DNA of 47,237 nt from positions 8,377 through 55,613 of the forward strand of contig PLOF01000112.1 of the NCBI GenBank assembly GCA_003142035.1. Direction: 5' to 3'. Of the stretch, positions 37,227 to 47,200 are shown piece after piece. The number at the start of each line of letters is the position of its first letter. The stretch's first letter is position 1. This DNA is from Candidatus Dormiibacterota bacterium. GTDB taxonomy: Bacteria; Chloroflexota; Dormibacteria; Aeolococcales; Aeolococcaceae. The notes beneath the pieces were generated by a model. The model was not told the origin of the DNA and ran no database searches. It saw nothing but the letters and a program-made list of their open reading frames with translations. A program made the translations under genes and the position numbers.

Positions 37227-38992
37227 AGGTAGTGGAAACCGAGGAGAGCGGCGAGGGCCACGACCACCGTGAAGACGAGGCCGGGCTGGGTCACCAACCA
37301 CGAGTCGAGACGGGCCAGCCCGCGTCCGAGCCCGCGGGTGGGAGGTCCGAGAGCCCGGCGGGCCCCGACGACGGCGACCCAGGCGGGCCGCGGCCGCGGC
37401 CCCCGCTCGCCGTGCGCGGGGTGGGGGAAGGGGACCCCGAGGGCCAGCCCACCGCTCACGACCGCGAGCAGGACGACCAGGAGCGCCAGGCTGAGGTAGC
37501 CGCCCGGCCAGGGCCCTCCCGGCCCGTGCAGGGTGGCGGCGTCGATGGCGACGGGGGCCCCGCTGCCCACCAGGGGACCCAGCAGCACCGCGCCCACGAC
37601 ACCGGGGAAGAGCGCAGCAGCAGCGCCCAGCACAAGAGCCACGGCGGCATCGGGCCGCGGCAGCACGGCGCGCCGAAGCAGCCTCGGGGGCAGCACCCCC
37701 CCTCCGACAGGGGAACTCTCACGGAGGGGTGAGACCTCCCCGTCGCCGGATGGCGGGGACGCCGCCGCGGCCTCCCCGGAGGTGAGGGCGGCGAGCCCGA
37801 TCGCCTGCCGTGCCGCGACCACCCCCCCACCGGCGGCGATGACGGCGGCCATCCCCAGGGCGAGCAGGAGCGGCGCGTACGGACGGCCCAGGGAGGAGAC
37901 CGCGCCGAGTTCGAGAACCATGGCCGTGGTCCCGAACCCGATGGGCAGCCCGCCTGCGGCAGCCAGTGCGGTCGCGGCGAGTGCGCGGCCGCGGCGGGTG
38001 GGCAGGGTCGGCCTGCTCCAGGCGGGCGCCGCCAGCAGGGCCAGCTCGAGGGCCACCACCCCGGCCGCAAACCCGCCGGCACCGCCGGGAAGCCCGGCGA
38101 TGGCGACCAGAGTGCCCGCCGAGGCGGTGAGCAGCGCCCTGCCCGCACGGCGCGACTCGTGCTTCCACCGCCAGGCAGCGACGGCACCCCAGAGGGCGGC
38201 GGCGGTCCCGAAGGTGGCGAGAATCACCGTGAAGCCGGGGTCCGCCGCGCCCCCGGTAGCCGCTCCGAGCCGGAGCAGGGTCGCCGCGCCGCACGGGACC
38301 GCCCCGATGGCGAGCCAGCTCCTGGTCGACCGCCCTCCGGCGGCTCCAGGCCACCACCCCGCGGCGAGCAGACGCCCAGCCCCGGCCAGGCCCCAGGGCA
38401 GCGCCACCAAGAGGCCGGCCGCACCCGGGGGAACCGCGTAGGGATCGCTCGTCCCGGTGGTCACGATGAGCTCCACGGCGGCCACCAGCAGGCCCAGGGC
38501 GAAGACGTGCTGGATCGTGAAGGCGGCGGCGGCCCCCCGGCTCACCCGCTCTCGACCCGCTGTCGCCAGCAGCAGGCCGCCGAGGCTGGCGATCTCCGCA
38601 CCGGCGAAGAGCATCACCGCATTGCCGGCCAGAGCGGCGAGCACCGCGCCGGCGGCGGTGACCAGGAGCGCCGCCTCCTCGCCGGGCCGGCGGTCGGCCG
38701 CACCGAGGGCAAAGAAGGTGGCCACGAGGGCGAGCAGAGCCAGGGCCAGACCCGTTTGATCGGCACGGAGCGTGAGCTGGACCCCCGATACCGCCTGTCC
38801 AAAGGTCGTGACAATCGGACCGTTGGTGGTGATCGCGGCGATGCTGAGGGCTGCCCACCCGGTGAGGAGCAGGATCCCGGCGCTGAACAGCCGGCGCGTC
38901 TGCCGCCACGGAGCGGGCAGGAGGTAGGCGACGAGCGCCCCGGCGAGGAGTAGGGCGAGGACCAGGGCGGACCGGTTTCCCACGCTCAACAA
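37223..38992 (-). CDS. Membrane protein, degenerate NuoL/M/HyfB-like
   Basis: About 14 TM; LFAGAEIASLGGLLLA corresponds to the FxxWELxSLxSYLLI region; LAGAGRLLAAGWWPGAAGG to the KSAQxPLHxWLPDAMxG region. Confidence 0.6.
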   Translation of the reverse strand: MLSVGNRSALVLALLLAGALVAYLLPAPWRQTRRLFSAGILLLTGWAALSIAAITTNGPIVTTFGQAVSGVQLTLRADQTGLALALLALVATFFALGAADRRPGEEAALLVTAAGAVLAALAGNAVMLFAGAEIASLGGLLLATAGRERVSRGAAAAFTIQHVFALGLLVAAVELIVTTGTSDPYAVPPGAAGLLVALPWGLAGAGRLLAAGWWPGAAGGRSTRSWLAIGAVPCGAATLLRLGAATGGAADPGFTVILATFGTAAALWGAVAAWRWKHESRRAGRALLTASAGTLVAIAGLPGGAGGFAAGVVALELALLAAPAWSRPTLPTRRGRALAATALAAAGGLPIGFGTTAMVLELGAVSSLGRPYAPLLLALGMAAVIAAGGGVVAARQAIGLAALTSGEAAAASPPSGDGEVSPLRESSPVGGGVLPPRLLRRAVLPRPDAAVALVLGAAAALFPGVVGAVLLGPLVGSGAPVAIDAATLHGPGGPWPGGYLSLALLVVLLAVVSGGLALGVPFPHPAHGERGPRPRPAWVAVVGARRALGPPTRGLGRGLARLDSWLVTQPGLVFTVVVALAALLGFHYL

Positions 38993-39029
38993 CGGCGCAG
39001 TCTCCCGTCAGCGTCCCGCAGGGCACGCA

Positions 39030-39521
39030 CTAGTGCGGTGCGGGCGCCCTGGGGGGAGCCGTGGGCAACGCGTGGGCACCGACCTCGGTGGCGCAGTACG
39101 GGCAGACCGGCCAGCCCAGCCGCAGCCTCCGCTCACAGACGGTGCACCTGCGGGCGAACTGGGTGCGGCAGTACGGGCAGATGACGAAGTCCTCTTCGAT
39201 GTCGCGCCCGCAGGTCGGGCACGGGCGGGTGTCCGGCGTGCCGGTGGGGGGCTCCTCGAGGATCTGCTGCTCGAGAGCCAGGGAGCGCTCCTCCGCGAGC
39301 GTCCTCGGCGGACGGATCACCAGGTAGATGAGGGCCCCCAGGAAGGGGGGTACGAAGGCGAGCAGGAAGGCGAAGATCGCAAAGGGGATCGACGCGGAGC
39401 GCCGCCTGGCGTCCCGCACCACGTTGTAGGCCAGCGCCACCAGGAGCAGGGCCACATAGACGATGAGCAGGAGGACGCCGAGGAAGATGAGCGAGCCGCT
39501 GGTATCGGCGAGAAGCTTCAT
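39030..39521 (-). CDS. TM protein with double zinc ribbon
   Basis: Two N-terminal TM helices, then four CxxC knuckles: CPTC, CPYC, CTVC, CPYC; ATGA overlap with valS. Confidence 0.75.
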   Translation of the reverse strand: MKLLADTSGSLIFLGVLLLIVYVALLLVALAYNVVRDARRRSASIPFAIFAFLLAFVPPFLGALIYLVIRPPRTLAEERSLALEQQILEEPPTGTPDTRPCPTCGRDIEEDFVICPYCRTQFARRCTVCERRLRLGWPVCPYCATEVGAHALPTAPPRAPAPH

Positions 39522-42139
39522 TCGGAGATCCCTAAGCGACGGCGCAGGGTCTGCGCCTGCAGCTCCACCTCGCGGAGCTGGTCGGTGGCCTTCTTGACCA
39601 CGCTTTCGGGGGCACGCTCCCGGAACGCGGTGTTGGCGAGCTGCGCGCGGAGCCGGGCGATTTGGCGCTCGACGTCGTCGAGCTGGCGGCGCAGCTTCTC
39701 CTCCCCTCCGCCCCCGAGGTGCAGCTCGGCCTCGAGGCTGCCGGCGATCACCAGCTGGGCCTCGCCGCCGTCATCGCCATCGGCGACCCGAACGCGGACC
39801 AGGGCCTCGAGAATGCGACGGCGGTCGACGGCCGAGAGGGAGGGGTTGCCGCCCCGGATGACGACGGGAGAGAGGGTCTTGTCGGCCGCGCTGATGCCCG
39901 CCTCCTGGCGTCGGGCGCGGAGCTGTCCGACCAGCAGGAGCAGCTCGTCAACACCGTCACGAGCGCCGGCCCATTCCGGTGCGCCCCACTCGGGCAGGAC
40001 GGTAGGCCAGGAGCGGTGCTGGAGGGTCGGAGCGGGGTCGGGTAGCCGCTGCGCGCACTCCTCGGTGACGAAGGGCATGAACGGGTGGAGGAGGCGCAGC
40101 GCGGAGTCGAGCACGGTGACCGCGGTCGCCGCCGCCGCCTCCCTCCCCTGCCCGTCCTCGCTGTTGCGCAGGCGCACCTTCACGATCTCCATGTAGTCGG
40201 AGCAGAAATCCTGCCAGATCACGCTGTAGAGGCGGTCCATGGCGTCGTGAAAGCGGTACTGGGTCATGGCCTGATCGACGGTGGCCACCGCATCGGCGAG
40301 ACGCTCGAGGATCCAGTGGTCCTCGGCGAGGAGCGCCGCGACCGGGACCGCCGGCGGCCGCACCACGATCCGATCACCGTCACCGATGGCCGTGACCAGG
40401 AGCCGGGTGACATTCCAGAGCTTGTTGGCGAATCGCTGGTAACTGGCGACCCGCTCCTCGTCGTAGCGGACGTCCTGACCGCTCGTGCCAACCGCTCCGG
40501 CCCAGGCACGGACGGCGTCGGAGCCGTAGCGCCCGATGATGTCCAGAGGGTCGACCGCGTTGCCCCGCGACTTCTGCATCCGGGTGCCGTCGCGGGCCAT
40601 GATCGTGGACGTGATGATCACGTCCGCGAAGGGCGTGCGGCCGGTGAACCTGAGACCGGTCATGATCATCCGGGCCACCCAGAGGTAGATGATCTCGCGC
40701 GCCGTCACCAGCACCTGGGTGGGATAGAAGCGACTCAGATCGCGGGTTTGCTCCGGCCAGCCGAAGATGGCGAACGGCCAGAGGGCGCTCGAGAACCAGG
40801 TGTCGAGGACATCGGGATCGTGCTCCAGCCGGTCGCTGCCGCAGCTGGGGCAGATCTCCGGTGTGTCCACCCAGGCGAAGCGATGGCCGTTGCCGCACCG
40901 GCTCACCGGGATCGCGTGGCCGAGCCAGATCTGGCGGCTGATGCACCAGTCCCGAATGCCATGCATCCAGGTCAGGTACTGATCCCCATAGCGCTCGGGA
41001 TGGAAGGAGACATCCCCCCTCTCGACCGCGGCGATGGCGGGCTCGGCCAGGGTCGTCATGCGCACCCACCACTGCTCGCTCACGAGCGGCTCGATCACGT
41101 GGTGACAACGATCGCAGTGGCTGACCTCGTGAACGTAGGGCTCCTCACCGCCCACCGCCCCCTGCTCGCGGAGGGCCTCGGTGACCTCGCGACGAGCGGC
41201 CTCCACCGTGAGACCGTGGAAACGGGGGAGATCGGGGACGTCCATGGTCCCGTCCAGCCCGATCACGTTGACGATCGCGAGACCGTGGCGGACGCCGATC
41301 TCGTAGTCGGTGGGATCGTGGCCCGGGGTGACCTTGAGTGCACCGGTGCCGAAGGCCACGTCGACCGCCGCGTCGGCGACGATCGGGACGCGCCGGCCGG
41401 TGAGGGGAAGGATGACGTGACGGCCCACCAGGTCCCGGTAGCGGGGATCGTCGGGATTCACCGCCACCGCCGAGTCCCCCAGCATCGTCTCGGGACGGAC
41501 CGTGGCCACGACCACCTCGCCGCCGCCCTCCACGGGGTAGCGCAGGCGGGTCAGGGTGTCGTGGTGCTCGATCCACTCGACCTCTTCATCGCTGATGGCG
41601 CTGCGATCGTGGGGGCACCAGTTGACGATGCGGGGGCCCCGATAGATCAGGCCCTCGTCGAAGAGGGCCTTGAAGACGGTGCGGATGGCCCGCACGTAGG
41701 CCTCGTCGAGGGTGAATCGCGAGCGCGACCAGTCGCACGTGAAGCCGAGCCGGCGCATCTGCTCGTAGATGCGGCCGCCACATTCCTCATACCAGGCGTC
41801 CACCCGAGTCTGGAAAGCGGCGCGTCCGATCGCCTCGCGGCTGGTGCCCTCCGCGACCAGCTGGCGCTCGATCACCGCGTTGGTGGCGATGGCGGCGTGA
41901 TCGGTGCCGGGGCACCACTCGACCTCGGCGCCACGCATCCGCCAGTGGCGGGCCAGGATGTCCTGGACCGAGAAGCCCATGGCGTGGCCCATGTGGAGCG
42001 GGGCGGTGATGTTGGGAGGCGGCAGGGCGATGGTGAAGCTGGGACGGTCCGACGTGGCCTCCGCCCGGCCCACCTCCAGCTCCTCCCACCGGAGGCGCCA
42101 GCGGGGTTCGACCTCCGCCGGCTCGAACTTCGATTCCAT
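39518..42139 (-). CDS. valS: Valyl-tRNA synthetase
   Basis: PPPNITAPLHMGHAMGFSVQDILARHWRMRG; GTDHAAIATNAVIE; KMSKS-equivalent KSRGNAVDP; C-terminal coiled coil. Confidence 0.96.
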   Translation of the reverse strand: MESKFEPAEVEPRWRLRWEELEVGRAEATSDRPSFTIALPPPNITAPLHMGHAMGFSVQDILARHWRMRGAEVEWCPGTDHAAIATNAVIERQLVAEGTSREAIGRAAFQTRVDAWYEECGGRIYEQMRRLGFTCDWSRSRFTLDEAYVRAIRTVFKALFDEGLIYRGPRIVNWCPHDRSAISDEEVEWIEHHDTLTRLRYPVEGGGEVVVATVRPETMLGDSAVAVNPDDPRYRDLVGRHVILPLTGRRVPIVADAAVDVAFGTGALKVTPGHDPTDYEIGVRHGLAIVNVIGLDGTMDVPDLPRFHGLTVEAARREVTEALREQGAVGGEEPYVHEVSHCDRCHHVIEPLVSEQWWVRMTTLAEPAIAAVERGDVSFHPERYGDQYLTWMHGIRDWCISRQIWLGHAIPVSRCGNGHRFAWVDTPEICPSCGSDRLEHDPDVLDTWFSSALWPFAIFGWPEQTRDLSRFYPTQVLVTAREIIYLWVARMIMTGLRFTGRTPFADVIITSTIMARDGTRMQKSRGNAVDPLDIIGRYGSDAVRAWAGAVGTSGQDVRYDEERVASYQRFANKLWNVTRLLVTAIGDGDRIVVRPPAVPVAALLAEDHWILERLADAVATVDQAMTQYRFHDAMDRLYSVIWQDFCSDYMEIVKVRLRNSEDGQGREAAAATAVTVLDSALRLLHPFMPFVTEECAQRLPDPAPTLQHRSWPTVLPEWGAPEWAGARDGVDELLLLVGQLRARRQEAGISAADKTLSPVVIRGGNPSLSAVDRRRILEALVRVRVADGDDGGEAQLVIAGSLEAELHLGGGGEEKLRRQLDDVERQIARLRAQLANTAFRERAPESVVKKATDQLREVELQAQTLRRRLGISE

Positions 42140-42225
42140 GGGTGGCCCGAAGTATACGGGCCACGCTCGGGGCTCCACGGCCCACCCTGGATGCCAGGCA
42201 CCCGGCGGCGGCCGGGGCGCCGCCT

Positions 42226-43521
<1,296 letters not shown>

Positions 43522-43544
43522 GTCCTCACCCGCATCGCGTGCCC

Positions 43545-44237
43545 CTAGCGGGCGGCAGCGCCGCCCCCGGTCTCGGGCCCATCCGCGGACTCACCGCGAG
43601 CCGGCCTCGGACCGCCACCCACTCCCCGCGGGGAGGAGCCGTCACCGGTGCTCTTGGTTCGGCCCTGGATGATCTCGTCAACGATGCCGTACTCCTTGGC
43701 CTCGTCGGAGCTCATGAAGAAGTCGCGATCGGAGTCCCGGTGCACCACCTCGATGGGCTTGCCGGTGTGGTGCGAGAGGATCTCGTCGATCCGGCGGCTG
43801 ACCCGGAGGATCTCCTGGGCGTGGATCTGGATGTCGGCGGCCTGGCCGCTGAATCCGCCACTCGCCTGGTGGATGAGGATCCGGGTGTTGGGCAGGGAGT
43901 ACCGGAGTCCGGGCGCGCCCCCGGCCAGCAGGACCGCCGCCATGGAAGCGGCCAGGCCCATGCAGATGGTGCCGACCCGCGGCTCCACGTACTGCATGGT
44001 GTCGTAGATGGCGAGGCCGGCGTAGACCGACCCCCCGGGCGAGTTGATGTAGAGCCAGATGTCCTTCTCGGGGTCCTCGCCGGCCAGGAAGAGGAGCTGG
44101 GCCATGACCACGTTGGCCACCTGGTCGTCGATGGGGGTGCCGATGAAGATGATCCGGTCCTTGAGCAGGCGGGAGTAGATGTCCATCCCGCGCTCACCCC
44201 GGTTCGTGGTCTCGATGACGTAGGGGATCAGGGTCAT
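43545..44237 (-). CDS. clpP: ATP-dependent Clp protease proteolytic subunit
   Basis: [87 protein letters not shown]. Confidence 0.96.
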   Translation of the reverse strand: MTLIPYVIETTNRGERGMDIYSRLLKDRIIFIGTPIDDQVANVVMAQLLFLAGEDPEKDIWLYINSPGGSVYAGLAIYDTMQYVEPRVGTICMGLAASMAAVLLAGGAPGLRYSLPNTRILIHQASGGFSGQAADIQIHAQEILRVSRRIDEILSHHTGKPIEVVHRDSDRDFFMSSDEAKEYGIVDEIIQGRTKSTGDGSSPRGVGGGPRPARGESADGPETGGGAAAR

Positions 44238-44376
44238 TGCCAGGCCAGTATACCCACGGGCCGTGGCCGCGCCCTCGGGGGGGGGCCGAGGCTCGGACTG
44301 CCCCTCTGGGGAGATCGGGCGCCCCCCGGTCGGACCGCCTCGGCCAAGCACCCGAACCGTGCCCAAACCGAAGGTA

Positions 44377-44405
44377 TTGCTGATACTGACAGTATCAAGT
44401 ATATT
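44377..44405 (+). promoter_or_regulatory. Sigma70-like promoter with palindromic operator in the spacer
   Basis: TTGCTG (44377-44382), 17-bp spacer, TATATT (44400-44405); palindrome TGATACTG-A-CAGTATCA at 44381-44397. Confidence 0.55.
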
Positions 44406-44444
44406 GACAATCCTGGCTGAGAGACAGGGTGGAGGGAGACGGCC

Positions 44445-44642
44445 ATGGCCCGAAAGTACAAGCCCGTCGAGCTATCCCTTCGCACGGTCCCGGTGGACCT
44501 CGCGAAGGAGCGCGCCCGGTGCCCGCTCTGCGATAACCACAACTCCGGTGTGATCGGCCGCCTCGGTCTCCGCCTCGTGTTCCGCTGCGAGCAGTGCCGG
44601 GTCCGCTTTTACCGTCCCTCGGCAGCCCTGCGGTTCGGCTGA
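44445..44642 (+). CDS. Small zinc-ribbon protein
   Basis: [65 protein letters not shown] with two CxxC; GGAGGGAG SD. Confidence 0.7.
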   Translation: MARKYKPVELSLRTVPVDLAKERARCPLCDNHNSGVIGRLGLRLVFRCEQCRVRFYRPSAALRFG

Positions 44643-44643
44643 T

Positions 44644-45930
44644 TCAGGCGCCGCCGGCGGCGATCTCGTAGGCGCGCTCGGCCGCCGCCCTGCGGAGGAG
44701 GTCGACGTGCGCCGCAGCGTGAAGGCGGCGGCGGTCCTGCCCGGAGAGGCGGCGTCCCGCACCGATCCGATCGACCTCATGCTCGACCTGCGACTCGTCG
44801 ACATCGAGCTGCTCGGCGGTGGCCAGGGCCCCCAGGGCCAGCTCCAGCCGGACGCTGTCCGCTGCCGCCGGGCGCCGCTCCGCGCGGAGCTTCTCGAGGC
44901 TGCCCCCGGTGTACTCCAGGTAGCGGTCGAAGCGAAGGCCCAGCTCCGCGAGCCGGACCTCCATGTCGGCGAGCTCGCGGTCCAGCTCGCGCTCGACCAT
45001 GGCCGCCGGCAGGTCCACCTTGACCCGGTCCCGGAGGGCCTTGAGAACGTCGGACTGGAAATGCTCCACGTCGCTTTCGGCGGCGGCCTCGACCAGCCGG
45101 ACCCGGTAGCGGTCGCGCATCTCCTCGAGCGTCTCCCCGCTGCCGTCGCGCTGAGCCAGGGCGTCGTCGAGAGGCGGGAGCGCCCGCTCGCGAATGGCGA
45201 GGATGTGGGTGTCCGCCTCAACCGTCACCCCCCGCAACTCCTCCTGCGGGTAATCGGCGGGAAGAGCGAGGGGAAACTTCCTCTCCTCGCCAGGCGTGAG
45301 CCCGAGGAGGGCGTCGACCAGCCCGGGGACGAGGCGCTCACGATCCAGCTCCAGGTCGCGCTCCTCTCCTCCAGAGAGCACCTCCTCGCCGCGCCGCATC
45401 ACCAGGGTGCAGCGCAGGACATCACCGGCCTGGGCCGGCCGGCTCACCTCGGCCAGGTCGGAGAAGCGCCGCCGGACCTCCTCCAGGGCGGAGTCGACGT
45501 CCGAGTCGCCGATCTCGGTGTGGGGTCGGTCGATGCGCAGGGTGCGATAGTCGGCGAGGTCGACCACCGGGCGGACGGTGACCTCGGCCGTGAACTTCAC
45601 GGGCTGGCCGCGCTCGACCGTCTCGAGGGTGACCGAGGGGTCGCCGACCGGGTCGAGGTCCTCCTGATCGATGGCACGAGCGTAGAGCTGCGGGATGAGC
45701 TCCTCGGCCGCGGCGTTGCGCAGAGCCTCCCAGCCCACGGCACGCTCGACCAGCCCGGCGGGCGCCTTGCCCGGCCGGAACCCCGGGATGCGGAGCCGGG
45801 CTCCCAGCTTCCGGCCCGCCACCTCGAGCGCCCGGTCCAGCTCTTCGGGCGGGGCCTCGACGGTGAATTCGACAATCCAGCCCGGCTTGCGCTCGACGAA
45901 GACGGACAGCTCGGAGGTTGCGGTGGTCAC
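44644..45930 (-). CDS. tig: Trigger factor
   Basis: GWIVEFTVEAPPEELDRALEVAGRKLGARLRIPGFRPGKAPAGLVERAVG; position tig-clpP-clpX. Confidence 0.95.
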   Translation of the reverse strand: MTTATSELSVFVERKPGWIVEFTVEAPPEELDRALEVAGRKLGARLRIPGFRPGKAPAGLVERAVGWEALRNAAAEELIPQLYARAIDQEDLDPVGDPSVTLETVERGQPVKFTAEVTVRPVVDLADYRTLRIDRPHTEIGDSDVDSALEEVRRRFSDLAEVSRPAQAGDVLRCTLVMRRGEEVLSGGEERDLELDRERLVPGLVDALLGLTPGEERKFPLALPADYPQEELRGVTVEADTHILAIRERALPPLDDALAQRDGSGETLEEMRDRYRVRLVEAAAESDVEHFQSDVLKALRDRVKVDLPAAMVERELDRELADMEVRLAELGLRFDRYLEYTGGSLEKLRAERRPAAADSVRLELALGALATAEQLDVDESQVEHEVDRIGAGRRLSGQDRRRLHAAAHVDLLRRAAAERAYEIAAGGA

Positions 45931-46005
45931 GTGGTCTCCTCAGGTGTCACAGGCCCGCCATTCTGAACGACGGGACGGCTTGGGCGGAGGCGCCGGCCGC
46001 CCACG

Positions 46006-46087
46006 TGCGCGGGCCGAGACTCGAACTCGGACGGGTCACCCCACGGGATCCTAAGTCCCGCGCGTCTACCGGTTCCGCCACCCGCGC
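46006..46087 (-). tRNA. tRNA-Leu(TAG)
   Basis: Minus strand GCGCGGGTGGCGGAACCGGTAGACGCGCGGGACTTAGGATCCCGTGGGGTGACCCGTCCGAGTTCGAGTCTCGGCCCGCGCA; anticodon stem CGGGA/TCCCG, loop CTTAGGA; variable arm; CCA not encoded. Confidence 0.93.
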
Positions 46088-46109
46088 CGGTCCTGGCAGG
46101 CCCGGGGCG

Positions 46110-46115
46110 AGTGTA
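46110..46115 (-). promoter_or_regulatory. Extended -10 box for tRNA-Leu
   Basis: Minus strand TGCTACACT upstream of the tRNA 5' end; no clear -35. Confidence 0.4.
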
Positions 46116-46324
46116 GCACCGCCATTTGAGGCGATCGGGAGGCAGACGGAACCGGGCGCCGGCCGCCGCCCCGAGGGGTCGACGGCGGGCCGGCGCCTCA
46201 CCCTGGTCGACCCTCGGCCCCGGGCGACCAACAGCCCTGGACATGGCCCGCGCAGACCCGTAGGCTTGATCACAATCCGGCCAGCGGCCGGTTCACCGAT
46301 CGCCATCCGCACGGAGGTCGACGT

Positions 46325-46549
46325 ATGGAGCCGAGCCAGTCAACCGCAGCGGTCGAGGCCCCGCAGGAGATCGTCGCCAAGATCGATCAGAAGGCTGTGA
46401 GACTTTCTGCGCTGCTGCGGGACATCGACAACCACCCCATCGAGCTGTCGGCGGACCTGGTCGAGCGGCTCGATGAGATCCTCGAGATGCTGGGCTGCCG
46501 GATCTCCGCGACCCGAGCCCTCCTCCGCCAGCCGGCGTACGTGACGTAA
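46325..46549 (+). CDS. Small hypothetical protein (74 aa, helical)
   Basis: MEPSQSTAAVEAPQEIVAKIDQKAVRLSALLRDIDNHPIELSADLVERLDEILEMLGCRISATRALLRQPAYVT; GGAGG SD. Confidence 0.6.
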   Translation: MEPSQSTAAVEAPQEIVAKIDQKAVRLSALLRDIDNHPIELSADLVERLDEILEMLGCRISATRALLRQPAYVT

Positions 46550-46582
46550 GGGATGAGCGTGGCCTGAGCCGGCACCGCCGTT

Positions 46583-46600
46583 ACCCGGGGCTGCCCGGGT
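46583..46600. terminator. Hairpin downstream of the 74-aa ORF
   Basis: ACCCGGG-GCTG-CCCGGGT. Confidence 0.4.
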
Positions 46601-46828
46601 GAGGGCTGGTGGCGTTCACGTGATGGGCCGTCCCGTCCGCGGCGGCGGCGACCACGGGCTGCTCGGCAGCGGGCATGGCGTGCGCCACCTCCCCGGGGGT
46701 CCGAGCCCGGCGGTACAGTGACGCGTGAGCAGCCACCGTCCGGAACCTGGCGGCCGCACTCTCGCCTCCTCGCCAGCCGCGCCGGTGGCGTATCACCCGA
46801 CCGATCGCCTCGACAGGAGAGACGCCCC

Positions 46829-47200
46829 ATGGCCGCAAAGGAGCACTGGAAGACCGAGCCCGACGATCACGATTACCCCGCCGCCTCTGACTACCTGAGC
46901 CTGATCATGGACAAGGGAGAGGTCACCAACGCGGTGGCGGCACTGCGCAAGGCCTCGATCACCCACTACAAGGCCAAGGATCTGTTGAGGGCCAGCCGCC
47001 TGGAGCTGCTGCCGCCCGACAACGTCCATGTCAAGAAGGATCTCGGCAAGGTCCAGGCTGGGAACCTCCTCTCGCCGGTCCTGCTGCTACGTGGCCGGGT
47101 GGATGCCGACGTACCGCTGACGGTCGCCGACGGGTTCCACCGGATCTGTGCCAGTTACCGCCTGGACGAGGACGCGGACATCCCCTGCCGGATCGTCTGA
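46829..47200 (+). CDS. Small standalone ParB-like domain protein
   Basis: DNVHVKKDLGKVQAGNLLSPVLLLRGRVDADVPLTVADGFHRICASYRLDEDADIPCRIV resembles the ParB/Srx DGxHRxxAxxxL...IPCxV region; AGGAGA SD. Confidence 0.6.
   Translation: MAAKEHWKTEPDDHDYPAASDYLSLIMDKGEVTNAVAALRKASITHYKAKDLLRASRLELLPPDNVHVKKDLGKVQAGNLLSPVLLLRGRVDADVPLTVADGFHRICASYRLDEDADIPCRIV

Noticed and set aside
42140-42225. Possible T-box leader upstream of valS
   Set aside because: Only about 86 nt to clpX, with no T-box-like sequence; a TATACT box lies 11 nt from the start.
44277-44285. G9 homopolymer upstream of clpP
   Set aside because: Intergenic, no supported function; G-rich tracts are expected at this GC content.
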